Origin: JAXGTO01 sp040774885
GTDB taxonomy: Bacteria; Actinomycetota; Coriobacteriia; Coriobacteriales; Eggerthellaceae
Reading direction: 5' to 3'
Length of the DNA: 61,498 nt
Assembly (NCBI GenBank): GCA_040774885.1
Contig: JAXGTO010000010.1
Coordinates: 1 to 61,498, forward strand
This document shows, piece by piece, positions 41,750-50,076 of the stretch. Position 1 is the stretch's first letter. Every line of letters starts with the position of its first letter. The translations under genes and the position numbers were made by a program. The notes below the pieces were generated by a model that did no database searches, was not told the origin of the DNA, and worked only from the letters and a program-made list of their open reading frames with translations.

Positions 41750-42772
41750 GTGGGATTCTTTGATGGTCTTAAACGAGACAAAAAAGCAAAAGCGGCCGTC
41801 GATGAGCAGGAGGATTCGAAAGAAGAAGACATCGAGTTCGCTCCGCTCCCATCTGAATTAGATGAGGAGGAGGTGGAACCTGAAGAGCCTGTTGAGATCG
41901 AAGAGCCTCAACAAGAGGCTGAGGTGGTTCCGGAGATCGATGAAGACGACTACGAAGAGGCCCAGCTGAAGTCTTTCAGCGAAAAGAAGCGCGTTACCCA
42001 TGTGGTCGGCCAAACGAAAATCGTAGCGATTCTCAACCAGAAGGGCGGCGTTGGTAAATCCACCACCGCGATTGACCTTTCTGCAGCCTTAGGCGAGTGC
42101 AATAAACAGGTCTTGCTAATAGACCTTGACCCCCAGGGTAATTCTTCCAGCGGCTTGGGAATAGATAAGCGTCAGGTAAAGCATGATGTGTATGACATAT
42201 TGCTAAACGACGTTCCCGCTCAGGAAGCCATCATTCCCGACGTGTGCGAAGGTCTGGACGTTCTTCCGGCCACCATCAATCTTGCCGGAGCCGAGGTTGA
42301 ACTGGTAAACGAGATGGCTCGTGAAAACCGACTGAAGGATTGCTTGGGCGTGCTCAGGGGCAAGTACGACTACATCTTCATTGACTGCCCGCCGTCTTTG
42401 GGTCTGCTCACGGTTAATGCCTTGGTTGCGGCAGATAAACTGCTGATTCCCATTCAGTGTGAGTTCTATGCTCTTGAGGGAGTGACAAAACTCCTCGATT
42501 CGATGAAACGTGTCAAAAGCAGGCTTAACCCCAGTTTGGACATCTTCGGCGTTCTTCTGACCATGTACGACGGCCGCACCACGCTATCCAAACAGGTCGC
42601 CGAAGAAGTACGAAAGTATTTTGGGAAAGAAGTGTTCGAAACGCTCATTCCCCGTTCCGTCAAGTTATCCGAGGCTCCCAGCTACGGGCAGCCCATTACC
42701 GAGTACGACCCTACAGGAAAGGGCGCGCAGGCCTATCGTTCTCTTGCTAAGGAAGTGATTGCTCGTGGCTAA
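41750..42772 (+). CDS. parA: Chromosome partitioning ATPase ParA (Soj)
   Basis: About 340 residues. The deviant Walker A is KGGVGKSTTAIDLS, then LLIDLDPQGNSSSG and Walker B FIDCPPSLGLLT. ParA binds DNA as an ATP dimer and moves ParB-parS complexes. The start is GTG at 41750, with AAAGGGGG six bases upstream; an in-frame GTG at 41726 lacks a site. The family domain starts near residue 85. Before it lies VGFFDGLKRDKK plus a very acidic stretch, unusual for Soj. Its stop overlaps the parB start. Confidence 0.95.
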   Translation: MGFFDGLKRDKKAKAAVDEQEDSKEEDIEFAPLPSELDEEEVEPEEPVEIEEPQQEAEVVPEIDEDDYEEAQLKSFSEKKRVTHVVGQTKIVAILNQKGGVGKSTTAIDLSAALGECNKQVLLIDLDPQGNSSSGLGIDKRQVKHDVYDILLNDVPAQEAIIPDVCEGLDVLPATINLAGAEVELVNEMARENRLKDCLGVLRGKYDYIFIDCPPSLGLLTVNALVAADKLLIPIQCEFYALEGVTKLLDSMKRVKSRLNPSLDIFGVLLTMYDGRTTLSKQVAEEVRKYFGKEVFETLIPRSVKLSEAPSYGQPITEYDPTGKGAQAYRSLAKEVIARG

Positions 42773-44003
42773 GAAGGAAAAGCGCGGCTTGGGCCGTGGA
42801 CTGAGTTCGCTGATGGGCGAGGGGTACCACGAGAGTGAGCCCGAAGAGTCCAAGCGCGAAGAGCCCAAGCGCGAAGAGCCCAAAGCTGCACAGCCAGCTT
42901 CAGAACCTGAGCCCGCAGCCAAGCAACCCGTCAATTCGTTTGATCAGAGAATAGCTTCGGCAACACCTGATATACAGAGAGAAGCCGTGCCGGCTGCCAA
43001 GCCCCAGCCCGCTGCTCCCGCCCCCAAGCCTGTGGTCGCAAAACCTGCACCCGTCAAGCCGCCGGCACCGAAACCCGAGCCGGTCAAGCCTGCAGAAGAA
43101 AAGCCGAAGGCCGAAAAGGCCCCTAAGCCCGCTGCTCCAAGCAAACCCGCCCAAAAGAAGGCACCTTATATCGAAGAAGAAGACAACGTAACCATCAAAG
43201 GGGTTATGACGCGGGAAAAGGGAGAGACCGACGAGGTTCCCATGGCCCAAGTCAAGCCCAACCCCGATCAACCGCGAACTCACTTCAAGCCTGAAGAGAT
43301 CGAGGAGCTTGCAGCATCTATCGACAAAGAGGGCATCCTTCAGCCCGTTTTGGTTCGCAAGGTAGAAGATGGGTACCAGATAGTAGCAGGGGAGCGCCGT
43401 TGGCAGGCATGCAAGAGCCTGGGGCGCAAAACGTTGAGCGTGCGAGTGATAGACGCGGATGATGATAAGGCACTCGAGTTGGCGCTCATTGAGAACATCC
43501 AGCGTTCTGACCTCAACCCCATTGAAGAGGCTTATGGCTACAAGCGTCTTATGGAGCGCCAGGGAATGACGCAGTCCGAGGTTGCCATAGCCGTTTCGAA
43601 GGGCCGCTCCACCGTTGCCAATGCGTTGCGTCTTTTGGAGCTGCCGGAAGAAGCACAGCAGTTGTTGTTTGAAGAAAAGATCACTGCCGGACATGCACGT
43701 GCCATTTTGTCCGTACCGATGAAGGACGGCAGGAAGAAGCTTACCGAGAAGATCGTGAAGGACAAGCTTTCGGTCCGCGAAGCAGAAAATCTTGCGCGCT
43801 TGATGTCTGGCAGGGCCAAAGCAGCCGAACAGCCCAAGCGCGAGCCGGCGCCTGCTTATTTCAAATCTGCGGCTCGTACGCTGCGCGAGGGATTGGGCAC
43901 CAACGTGCGCATCAAGAACGCCAAAGGGAAGAACAAGGTTGAAATCGAGTTCAAGGACGAAAAAGACCTCGAACGGATGTTCGATATACTCTTGGCTGAA
44001 TAA
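42765..44003 (+). CDS. parB: Chromosome partitioning protein ParB (Spo0J)
   Basis: 412 residues. The N-terminal peptide KRGLGRGLSSLMG is the ParA-stimulating segment. A long Pro/Ala/Lys low-complexity linker (about 30-130) follows, then the CTPase/ParB_N domain (NPDQPRTHFKPEEIEELAASI; VAGERRWQACK; ENIQRSDLNPIEEA), the parS-binding helix-turn-helix (MTQSEVAIAVSKGRSTVANALRLLEL) and the C-terminal dimer domain. The GTG at 42765 overlaps the parA stop by eight bases. The linker is much longer than in Spo0J. Confidence 0.95.
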   Translation: MAKKEKRGLGRGLSSLMGEGYHESEPEESKREEPKREEPKAAQPASEPEPAAKQPVNSFDQRIASATPDIQREAVPAAKPQPAAPAPKPVVAKPAPVKPPAPKPEPVKPAEEKPKAEKAPKPAAPSKPAQKKAPYIEEEDNVTIKGVMTREKGETDEVPMAQVKPNPDQPRTHFKPEEIEELAASIDKEGILQPVLVRKVEDGYQIVAGERRWQACKSLGRKTLSVRVIDADDDKALELALIENIQRSDLNPIEEAYGYKRLMERQGMTQSEVAIAVSKGRSTVANALRLLELPEEAQQLLFEEKITAGHARAILSVPMKDGRKKLTEKIVKDKLSVREAENLARLMSGRAKAAEQPKREPAPAYFKSAARTLREGLGTNVRIKNAKGKNKVEIEFKDEKDLERMFDILLAE

Positions 44004-44043
44004 GATTCGTCCCGATACCGGATTGTCTAAAGCGCGGGCAGCT

Positions 44044-45090
44044 TCAGTGGCTGTGCGCGCTTTTCAGCTGTCCGCAGGCCGCGTCGATGTCGGCCCCGCG
44101 GGGGAGCCGAACGGTTGCTTCGATGCCAGCGCGCCCAAGCTCTTCTGCCCACGCATTCATCTGCTTGGATGGGCTGGGCTTGAGCAGCGAATCTTTCACC
44201 GGATTGACGGGCAGGAGGTTCACATGCGAATGGATGCCGTCACAGAAGGATTTCAGAGCGGAAAGGTCGGCGGCGGAGTCGTTGATCCCTTTTGCAAGCA
44301 GGTATTCGAACGTGATGCGCCTGCCGCTTGCTTCTTGGTAGGCCTGGAGGGCCGTCTTGAGCTCGCCAAGCGGCGTTTTTGCGCAGCCGGGCATCAATTT
44401 GTCGCGAACGTTTTGGCGCGCCGCATGCAGTGACACGGCAAGGGTGAATTGTTCGGGTTCTTGCGCAAAGCGCTTGATGCCGGATATGTTTCCGCAGGTG
44501 GAAACAGCAATATGCCGTGCACCAACCCCGATGAGGCGCTTGTCGTTGATGATGTGAAGCGCATCGATGAGCGCGTCGTAGTTGAGGAACGGCTCTCCTT
44601 GGCCCATGACCACCACGTTGGATACGCGTTCTTTGAAGTCGCTTTGCACGGCGGTGACCTGCAAGGCTATTTCGGCGGGTGAAAGGTTTCGGGTGAAACC
44701 CTCGGTCCCCGTTGCGCAGAAACTGCACCCCATGGCACAACCCACCTGTGTGGAAATGCAGGCAGTCAAGCGGAGGGAGTCGTCCGACCCTTTGCGGGCG
44801 GACGGCATCCCGACGGCTTCGACGCGGTTTCCGTCGGGAAGCTGCAGCAGGTACTTGCGCGATCCGTCTTGCGAATGCAGGCGCGCCGTAGGGTGAAGCG
44901 GAATGAATGGGGCCTCTTGGGCCAGCTGTTTGCGCAGGTCTTTGGGCAGGTCGGTCATCTCACGATACGAATCGGCGCCTTTGGCGTAAATCCATTCCTG
45001 GAGTTGTTTCACGCGAAATTTGGGTTGTTCCAAATCTTCGAACAGGTCAACCAGATCTTGCGTGGAATATGTTTCGAGTCCTGAAGTCAT
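44044..45090 (-). CDS. rlmN: Dual-specificity 23S rRNA/tRNA adenine-C2 methyltransferase RlmN
   Basis: 348 residues, a radical-SAM enzyme that methylates C2 of A2503 in 23S rRNA and A37 in some tRNAs. The cluster motif CAMGCSFC is preceded by TACISTQVG. GQGEPFLNY and the C-terminal catalytic-cysteine motif DIDAACGQL are present. It converges on parB with a 40-base gap lacking a clear terminator. Length is normal. Confidence 0.95.
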   Translation of the reverse strand: MTSGLETYSTQDLVDLFEDLEQPKFRVKQLQEWIYAKGADSYREMTDLPKDLRKQLAQEAPFIPLHPTARLHSQDGSRKYLLQLPDGNRVEAVGMPSARKGSDDSLRLTACISTQVGCAMGCSFCATGTEGFTRNLSPAEIALQVTAVQSDFKERVSNVVVMGQGEPFLNYDALIDALHIINDKRLIGVGARHIAVSTCGNISGIKRFAQEPEQFTLAVSLHAARQNVRDKLMPGCAKTPLGELKTALQAYQEASGRRITFEYLLAKGINDSAADLSALKSFCDGIHSHVNLLPVNPVKDSLLKPSPSKQMNAWAEELGRAGIEATVRLPRGADIDAACGQLKSAHSH

Positions 45091-45213
45091 GCGACCAGTA
45101 TAGGGCTATCGCGCAGCACCCGCCATCAGGCAGAAGAAGACCATCTGCTGTGCTATGCTTCCTGCGCGGGCCCTTGTGTCCGCCCGATAGGAAAAAGACG
45201 AAAGGGCGCATCC

Positions 45214-46164
45214 ATGCACGTGCAACCGGAAACTATCCATGTGGCTCTTCTGGCTGGTGGCCGCAGCGGAGAACGTGAGATTTCCTTGGCTTCGGGCAAA
45301 GGAGCCGCCGCCGCATTGCGCACGGCTGGATTTACCGTCGACGTGCTTGATCCGGCAAGCTCCGATGACCTTAAATCTTTGGTGGAGGGTTCGTTTGACG
45401 TGGCCTTCCTGTGCTTGCATGGCCGGTTCGGCGAAGACGGAACCGTTCAGGGAATGCTCGAAGTGATGGGCCTTCCCTATATCGGATCGGGTGTTTGGTC
45501 GAGCGCCACGGCCATGGACAAAGCCAAAACGAAGGTGTTCTACCACGCTGCAGACGTGCCCACGCCCCATTCGATAACACTGCACCATGCCGACGAGATA
45601 TCTGCTGACCAGCTGGTTCAGATGGTGGGGGAGCACTGTGTGGTAAAACCCGCCAACGAAGGCAGCGCTTTGGGCGTTTCCATCGTAACCGGCAGCCAAG
45701 AGGTGGACGCAGCGGTGGCGTCGGCCTTCGAGATCGATCATGAAGTATTGGTGGAAACGTTTGTGGCGGGAACCGAACTCACCGTGGCCGTTTTGGGCAA
45801 CGAAGACGCCTCGGCTCTTCCCGTCATCGAGATCGTTCCGCAAAACGCCTTCTACGATTTCGAATCGAAATACGCCCCCGGCGGCTCGCAGCACATCTGC
45901 CCTGCGCGCCTTTCGGCGGAAGATACGGAAAAAGTACAAGAGGTGGCTGTTCAGGCGCATAAAGCGTTGGAATGTCGCGGCGTGTCGCGCACCGATATCA
46001 TCTTGGATTCAGACGGGAACTGCTGGGCACTCGAGACCAACACCATTCCGGGGATGACCGAGACCTCGCTGCTTCCCGATGCGGGTCGCGCCGCGGGAAT
46101 CGAGTTCCCCGATCTCTGCACACGTTTGATAGAGTTTGCACTCGAAGACGCTGCCGAGGCATAA
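45214..46164 (+). CDS. ddl: D-alanine--D-alanine ligase
   Basis: 316 residues, an ATP-grasp ligase that makes the D-Ala-D-Ala end of peptidoglycan precursors. Motifs are GGRSGEREISLASG (N-terminal), LHGRFGEDGTVQGMLE, CVVKPANEGSALGVS (ATP-binding loop), FVAGTELTVAVLG and the metal-binding LETNTIPGMTETSL. AAAGGG precedes the ATG. The catalytic Tyr usual in many Ddl is in LPYIGSG. It stands alone, converging on the hypothetical gene at 46232. Confidence 0.95.
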   Translation: MHVQPETIHVALLAGGRSGEREISLASGKGAAAALRTAGFTVDVLDPASSDDLKSLVEGSFDVAFLCLHGRFGEDGTVQGMLEVMGLPYIGSGVWSSATAMDKAKTKVFYHAADVPTPHSITLHHADEISADQLVQMVGEHCVVKPANEGSALGVSIVTGSQEVDAAVASAFEIDHEVLVETFVAGTELTVAVLGNEDASALPVIEIVPQNAFYDFESKYAPGGSQHICPARLSAEDTEKVQEVAVQAHKALECRGVSRTDIILDSDGNCWALETNTIPGMTETSLLPDAGRAAGIEFPDLCTRLIEFALEDAAEA

Positions 46165-46231
46165 AGCACGCGATAGCGGCTGCGAGTGCCGTCGCGCGCT
46201 TGGCGGGCGCGTCCGCAGGAGTTTCGCGGGC

Positions 46232-46873
46232 TTAGAACGCCCCGCAGCTCTTCAACGCCCAAACCGCCAAGGCCACCAGTGCCAAGAGAAAGGCCCAGCC
46301 GCCCACCATGCAACCCATGTTGCGCTGACGGGCCTTTTCCACCATGGATTCGGTAAAGGTGCGGTGGTCTTTCACCAGGGCCGTCCCGCTTTCCGTGTCG
46401 GCTTTGGCGCGGCGACGAGTGGGCTTCCAAGATCCCGACGACTCTTCAATGGACTCGAGTTCGCCTTCCGAAAGATCGACTTCGGGGCGCACCCCGTCGG
46501 CCAGCATTTTGCCCACCGTATCGCCGAATGCCTGGAGGGCCACGTCATCGGGAGGGAAGGCGAGCACCACGGCCTCGCCCCAATAGCGGCCGGGTTCGGG
46601 GCGGTCGGTAAAGTACACGGAGGCAAGGTAGGCACGCACTTCCCAGCCTTTGGCCTGGCACAGTTGGATCTGCTGCGTTTCCGATGCGCTCAGATAGCAG
46701 AACGCATCGCCGAACCGTCCGCCGATCCACGCGACATCGTCGACGCCATCGCGCTTCATCTGCACTTGGAGCCGGTCTCCCACCAGGTTGTCAGCACCAA
46801 GGAGCGCTGCGGCGGCTCGCTTGTCGGTAGTTTGATAGAGGCAATAGGAACCGTAATAAGGATGGGCTGGCAT
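46232..46873 (-). CDS. Unrecognised protein with one C-terminal membrane helix
   Basis: 213 residues. I do not recognise a domain. Residues 1-120 look globular (YGSYCLYQTTDKRAAAALLG; GGRFGDAFCYLSASETQ; RYWGEAVVLAFPPDD), residues 125-180 are charged with a basic patch (KPTRRRAKAD) and the last 30 form a membrane helix (GGWAFLLALVALAVWAL) ending KSCGAF. The protein would be tail-anchored with its globular part in the cytoplasm. AGGAG precedes the ATG. It is divergent from dinG (82 bases) and convergent with ddl. Confidence 0.7.
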   Translation of the reverse strand: MPAHPYYGSYCLYQTTDKRAAAALLGADNLVGDRLQVQMKRDGVDDVAWIGGRFGDAFCYLSASETQQIQLCQAKGWEVRAYLASVYFTDRPEPGRYWGEAVVLAFPPDDVALQAFGDTVGKMLADGVRPEVDLSEGELESIEESSGSWKPTRRRAKADTESGTALVKDHRTFTESMVEKARQRNMGCMVGGWAFLLALVALAVWALKSCGAF

Positions 46874-46955
46874 GGATTTCTCCTAACGCGGCATACGCAC
46901 GCGGTCTGTTCGATGGATTCATGATAGGCTGAATCGGCTACCCGAGGATAGGTTG

Positions 46956-49900
46956 ATGGACAACAAGAACACACAAAACCACGTGACCGAGACTGCACCC
47001 GCCCGCATCGTCGAACGCTATGCTTCTTTGCGCAAGCGTGCCCAGACCGAGGATTTCAATGGGCTCGATTCCGACGTGGTGGTGATCGACACCGAAACCA
47101 CCGGCATTTCGTACAACCATGACGAACTGACCCAGATAGCCGCTGCGCGCATGGAGCAAGGCGCTATCACGGAATGGTTCGTCACGTTCGTGAACCCCGG
47201 CAAACCCATCCCCGAAGACGTGTCCCATCTTACCGATATTCACGATTCCGACGTGGCCGATGCGCCCAGCGCAGATGAGGCGCTGACTTCGTTGGTCGAA
47301 TTCGTGGGCGAAAGCAAGCTCGTGGCCCACAACGCCGATTTCGACAAGCATTTCTGCACCAAATCGCCCGCAGGTTGGACGCTCAGGGAAAACACGTGGA
47401 TCGATTCGCTCGACTTGGCCCGCATCGCTCTGCCGCGCCTGAAGTCCCATCGATTGATCGACCTGGTGAAGACGTTCGATGCTCCGGTATCCACTCACCG
47501 TGCCGATGCGGATGTCGAGGCCCTGTGCGCGGTGTATCGCGTGCTGCTTGCCGCCGTCTGCTCCATGCCGCCCGACCTGGTGGCGCATATAGCCCAGATG
47601 GACGATGGGTCGCATTGGCCCACCGTGGAGGTTTTCAAGAAGCTCGCGCGTGACGATGCGCCGCCCTTCGACCTGAAGGCTTCGCGCAGCGCATTGGTTG
47701 CCGCTGTGCAGGCGCCGGCCAAAACCGATGCCGAAGCCATCGCTGCCGACCCCCTGCGAACCTTGACGTTCGCCGACGATCAGACCATCGCCGATGCATT
47801 TTCAACCGATGGCTTGCTGGGCAAGATCTATCCGAAGTTCGAAGCGCGTGAAGAGCAGGTGGAAATGGCCCTTGCGGTCAATCGCGCTTTTTCGACCTCG
47901 ACGAATCTGGCGGTAGAGGCCGGCACCGGCGTCGGCAAATCGATGGCCTATCTGGTGCCCGCACGCTGCACGGCGCAAGCCAACAACATTACCGTGGGCG
48001 TGGCCACCAAAACCAACGCGTTGCTGGACCAGCTGATGAACAAGGAGCTCCCCGCTTTGGCGGCTGCTTCCGAAGACGGCCTGACCTATGCCTGTCTGAA
48101 GGGTTTTTCACGCTACCCCTGCCTGCGCAATGTGCAGCATCTGCTTGATCAGGGGCCTAAAACGCGCGAGGTCAATGGCACCGAGGTGTTTCAGGCAGCC
48201 GCGCTTGCCGGCCTGCTGAGTTTCATCGAGCAGAGCGACTACGATGACATCGACGGTCTCAAGATCGACTATCGGGCTCTGCCGCGCTATCTCATCACCA
48301 CCACCAGCGCTGAATGCTTGCGCCGCCGCTGCCCGTTTTTCGGCACCAGTTGCTTTGTGCACGGCGCTCGCGCCCGGGCAGAACAGGCGGATATCTTGGT
48401 GACCAACCACGCGCTGCTCTTTTGCGATCTGGCCTTGGATGGCGGCCTGCTTCCACCTGTGCGTTATTGGGTGGTGGACGAGGCCCATGGCGCCGAAGAC
48501 GAGGCGCGCCGAGCGTTCTCTTACACGCTCGATGTGGACGAGATCGGCCGACTCCGTTCGCGCATCGCCGCCGATGACGCGTCGCGCAACGTGTTCTTGC
48601 GCGCCGAGCGCCGTTTGGCCGGGCGCGCCCAGGCAACCGACGACCAGGTTGCCGCCGCTCTTGGCGAAGCGGGCCTCAAGCGCGCCCAAGAAACGGGCAC
48701 CAGCCAGGGAGATACGCTGTTGTTCGCGCTGTCTTCGAAGGCCCGTGCTGCCGGAAAGGTCTTTGATGCCGCCGCAGGCGCATTTTGCGACCATATCGAT
48801 GACCTGCTGTATTTCGACGACAGTCGCGGATCGCGTGGCTACGACCGCGTGGAGCTGTGGCTCAACGACGACATCCGCGCAAGCTCCACCTTCAAGCAGC
48901 TTGCCGAATACGGCCGTGCGCTCTACGACGCCGCTGAAAAAGAGATCACCGCCTGCCAGGAACTGGTGGGTTTCATGGAAAACATCGAGGGTGCCGGGTC
49001 GGTTCAGCGCGATATAGCCGCCGTGGCCCTGCAGCTGCGTGAACTGCTGCCTGCCATGGACATCATCCTGTTCGAGGGCTCGCCCGCCTATGCGTTTTCG
49101 GCCCACCTTTCCCGCAAGCGCAAAGAAGGCCGCAAGTTGGAGGCCCTGATGCTCGATGTGGGCGACCGTATGCGCGAATCTTTGTACGAAAGAACCCACA
49201 GCGTGGTATTCACCAGCGCAACCATGACCATTGCCGATTCGTTCGATTCCTTCACCGGGCCGCTGGGCTTGGTGGGGGAGGGCTCGGCGGCTTGCCGCAC
49301 GTGCAGCTTGCCCTCGAGCTACGACTTCGACACCCATATGCGCGTTTTCGTGACCGAGGATATGCCCGAACCGACCGAATCGGGCTACTTGGATGCATTG
49401 AACCAGCTGCTCATCGAGGTGCATCGCGCACAAGAGGGCAGCGTTTTGACGCTGTTCACCAACAGGCGCGAAATGGAAAAGAGCTATGCCGTGGTGCAGG
49501 CCGCCTTGCGCTCCGACGATCTGCGCGTGGTATGCCAGAAGTGGGGCGTTTCCACAAAGGGCCTGCGAGATGACTTCTTGGCTGACGAGCATCTTTCGCT
49601 GTTCGCCCTCAAAAGCTTTTGGGAAGGCTTCGATGCGCCGGGCGCCACGCTCAAAACCGTGGTCATTCCCAAGCTGCCCTTCGGCAAGCCCACCGACCCG
49701 CTTTCATGCGAGCGGCGCCAGAGCGATCCGCAATCGTGGTCGCACTTCGTCTTGCCCGCCGCCGTGCTCGAGATAAAGCAGGCCGCCGGAAGGCTCATCC
49801 GCAGTTCGGAGGACACCGGAAACCTGATTCTTGCCGACAAGCGCTTGGCGACCAAGGGGTACGGCAAGGTGTTTTTGAGGTCTCTGCCGAGCACCAACAT

Positions 49901-49958
49901 CACCCTGACAACCTCCGAGCAAGTGATCCGTGCTTTGGAAGCTGGAATACCCGTCTGA
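46956..49958 (+). CDS. dinG: DinG-family helicase with N-terminal DEDDh exonuclease domain
   Basis: 1000 residues. The N-terminal exonuclease (about 40-210) has all DEDDh motifs: VVIDTETTG, HNADFD, HRADADVEAL. The XPD/DinG helicase part follows, with Walker A EAGTGVGKS (about 322) and DEAH box VVDEAHG (about 508). Cysteines between them (TYACLKGFSRYPC; CLRRRCPFFGTSC) could hold a 4Fe-4S cluster. The C-terminal helicase motif is SFWEGFDAPG, then QAAGRLIRS. It probably acts in DNA repair on single-strand or R-loop substrates. ATG at 46956 is taken over the TTG at 46953. Confidence 0.9.
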   Translation: MDNKNTQNHVTETAPARIVERYASLRKRAQTEDFNGLDSDVVVIDTETTGISYNHDELTQIAAARMEQGAITEWFVTFVNPGKPIPEDVSHLTDIHDSDVADAPSADEALTSLVEFVGESKLVAHNADFDKHFCTKSPAGWTLRENTWIDSLDLARIALPRLKSHRLIDLVKTFDAPVSTHRADADVEALCAVYRVLLAAVCSMPPDLVAHIAQMDDGSHWPTVEVFKKLARDDAPPFDLKASRSALVAAVQAPAKTDAEAIAADPLRTLTFADDQTIADAFSTDGLLGKIYPKFEAREEQVEMALAVNRAFSTSTNLAVEAGTGVGKSMAYLVPARCTAQANNITVGVATKTNALLDQLMNKELPALAAASEDGLTYACLKGFSRYPCLRNVQHLLDQGPKTREVNGTEVFQAAALAGLLSFIEQSDYDDIDGLKIDYRALPRYLITTTSAECLRRRCPFFGTSCFVHGARARAEQADILVTNHALLFCDLALDGGLLPPVRYWVVDEAHGAEDEARRAFSYTLDVDEIGRLRSRIAADDASRNVFLRAERRLAGRAQATDDQVAAALGEAGLKRAQETGTSQGDTLLFALSSKARAAGKVFDAAAGAFCDHIDDLLYFDDSRGSRGYDRVELWLNDDIRASSTFKQLAEYGRALYDAAEKEITACQELVGFMENIEGAGSVQRDIAAVALQLRELLPAMDIILFEGSPAYAFSAHLSRKRKEGRKLEALMLDVGDRMRESLYERTHSVVFTSATMTIADSFDSFTGPLGLVGEGSAACRTCSLPSSYDFDTHMRVFVTEDMPEPTESGYLDALNQLLIEVHRAQEGSVLTLFTNRREMEKSYAVVQAALRSDDLRVVCQKWGVSTKGLRDDFLADEHLSLFALKSFWEGFDAPGATLKTVVIPKLPFGKPTDPLSCERRQSDPQSWSHFVLPAAVLEIKQAAGRLIRSSEDTGNLILADKRLATKGYGKVFLRSLPSTNITLTTSEQVIRALEAGIPV

Positions 49959-50076
49959 TAACGCTGTGGAACGCCACTGTTTTCTTGGGGTGTAGTGGGC
50001 AGATGACGTATACTAGCTTGTAATTGCATGCACCCGCGGGCAGATGGCGCATGCGGACAGCGAAAGGCGCACACTC

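Noticed and set aside
45005..45020. parS-like TGTTTCACGCGAAATT inside rlmN
   Set aside because: Three mismatches including the central CG/TG symmetry; probably coincidental coding sequence.
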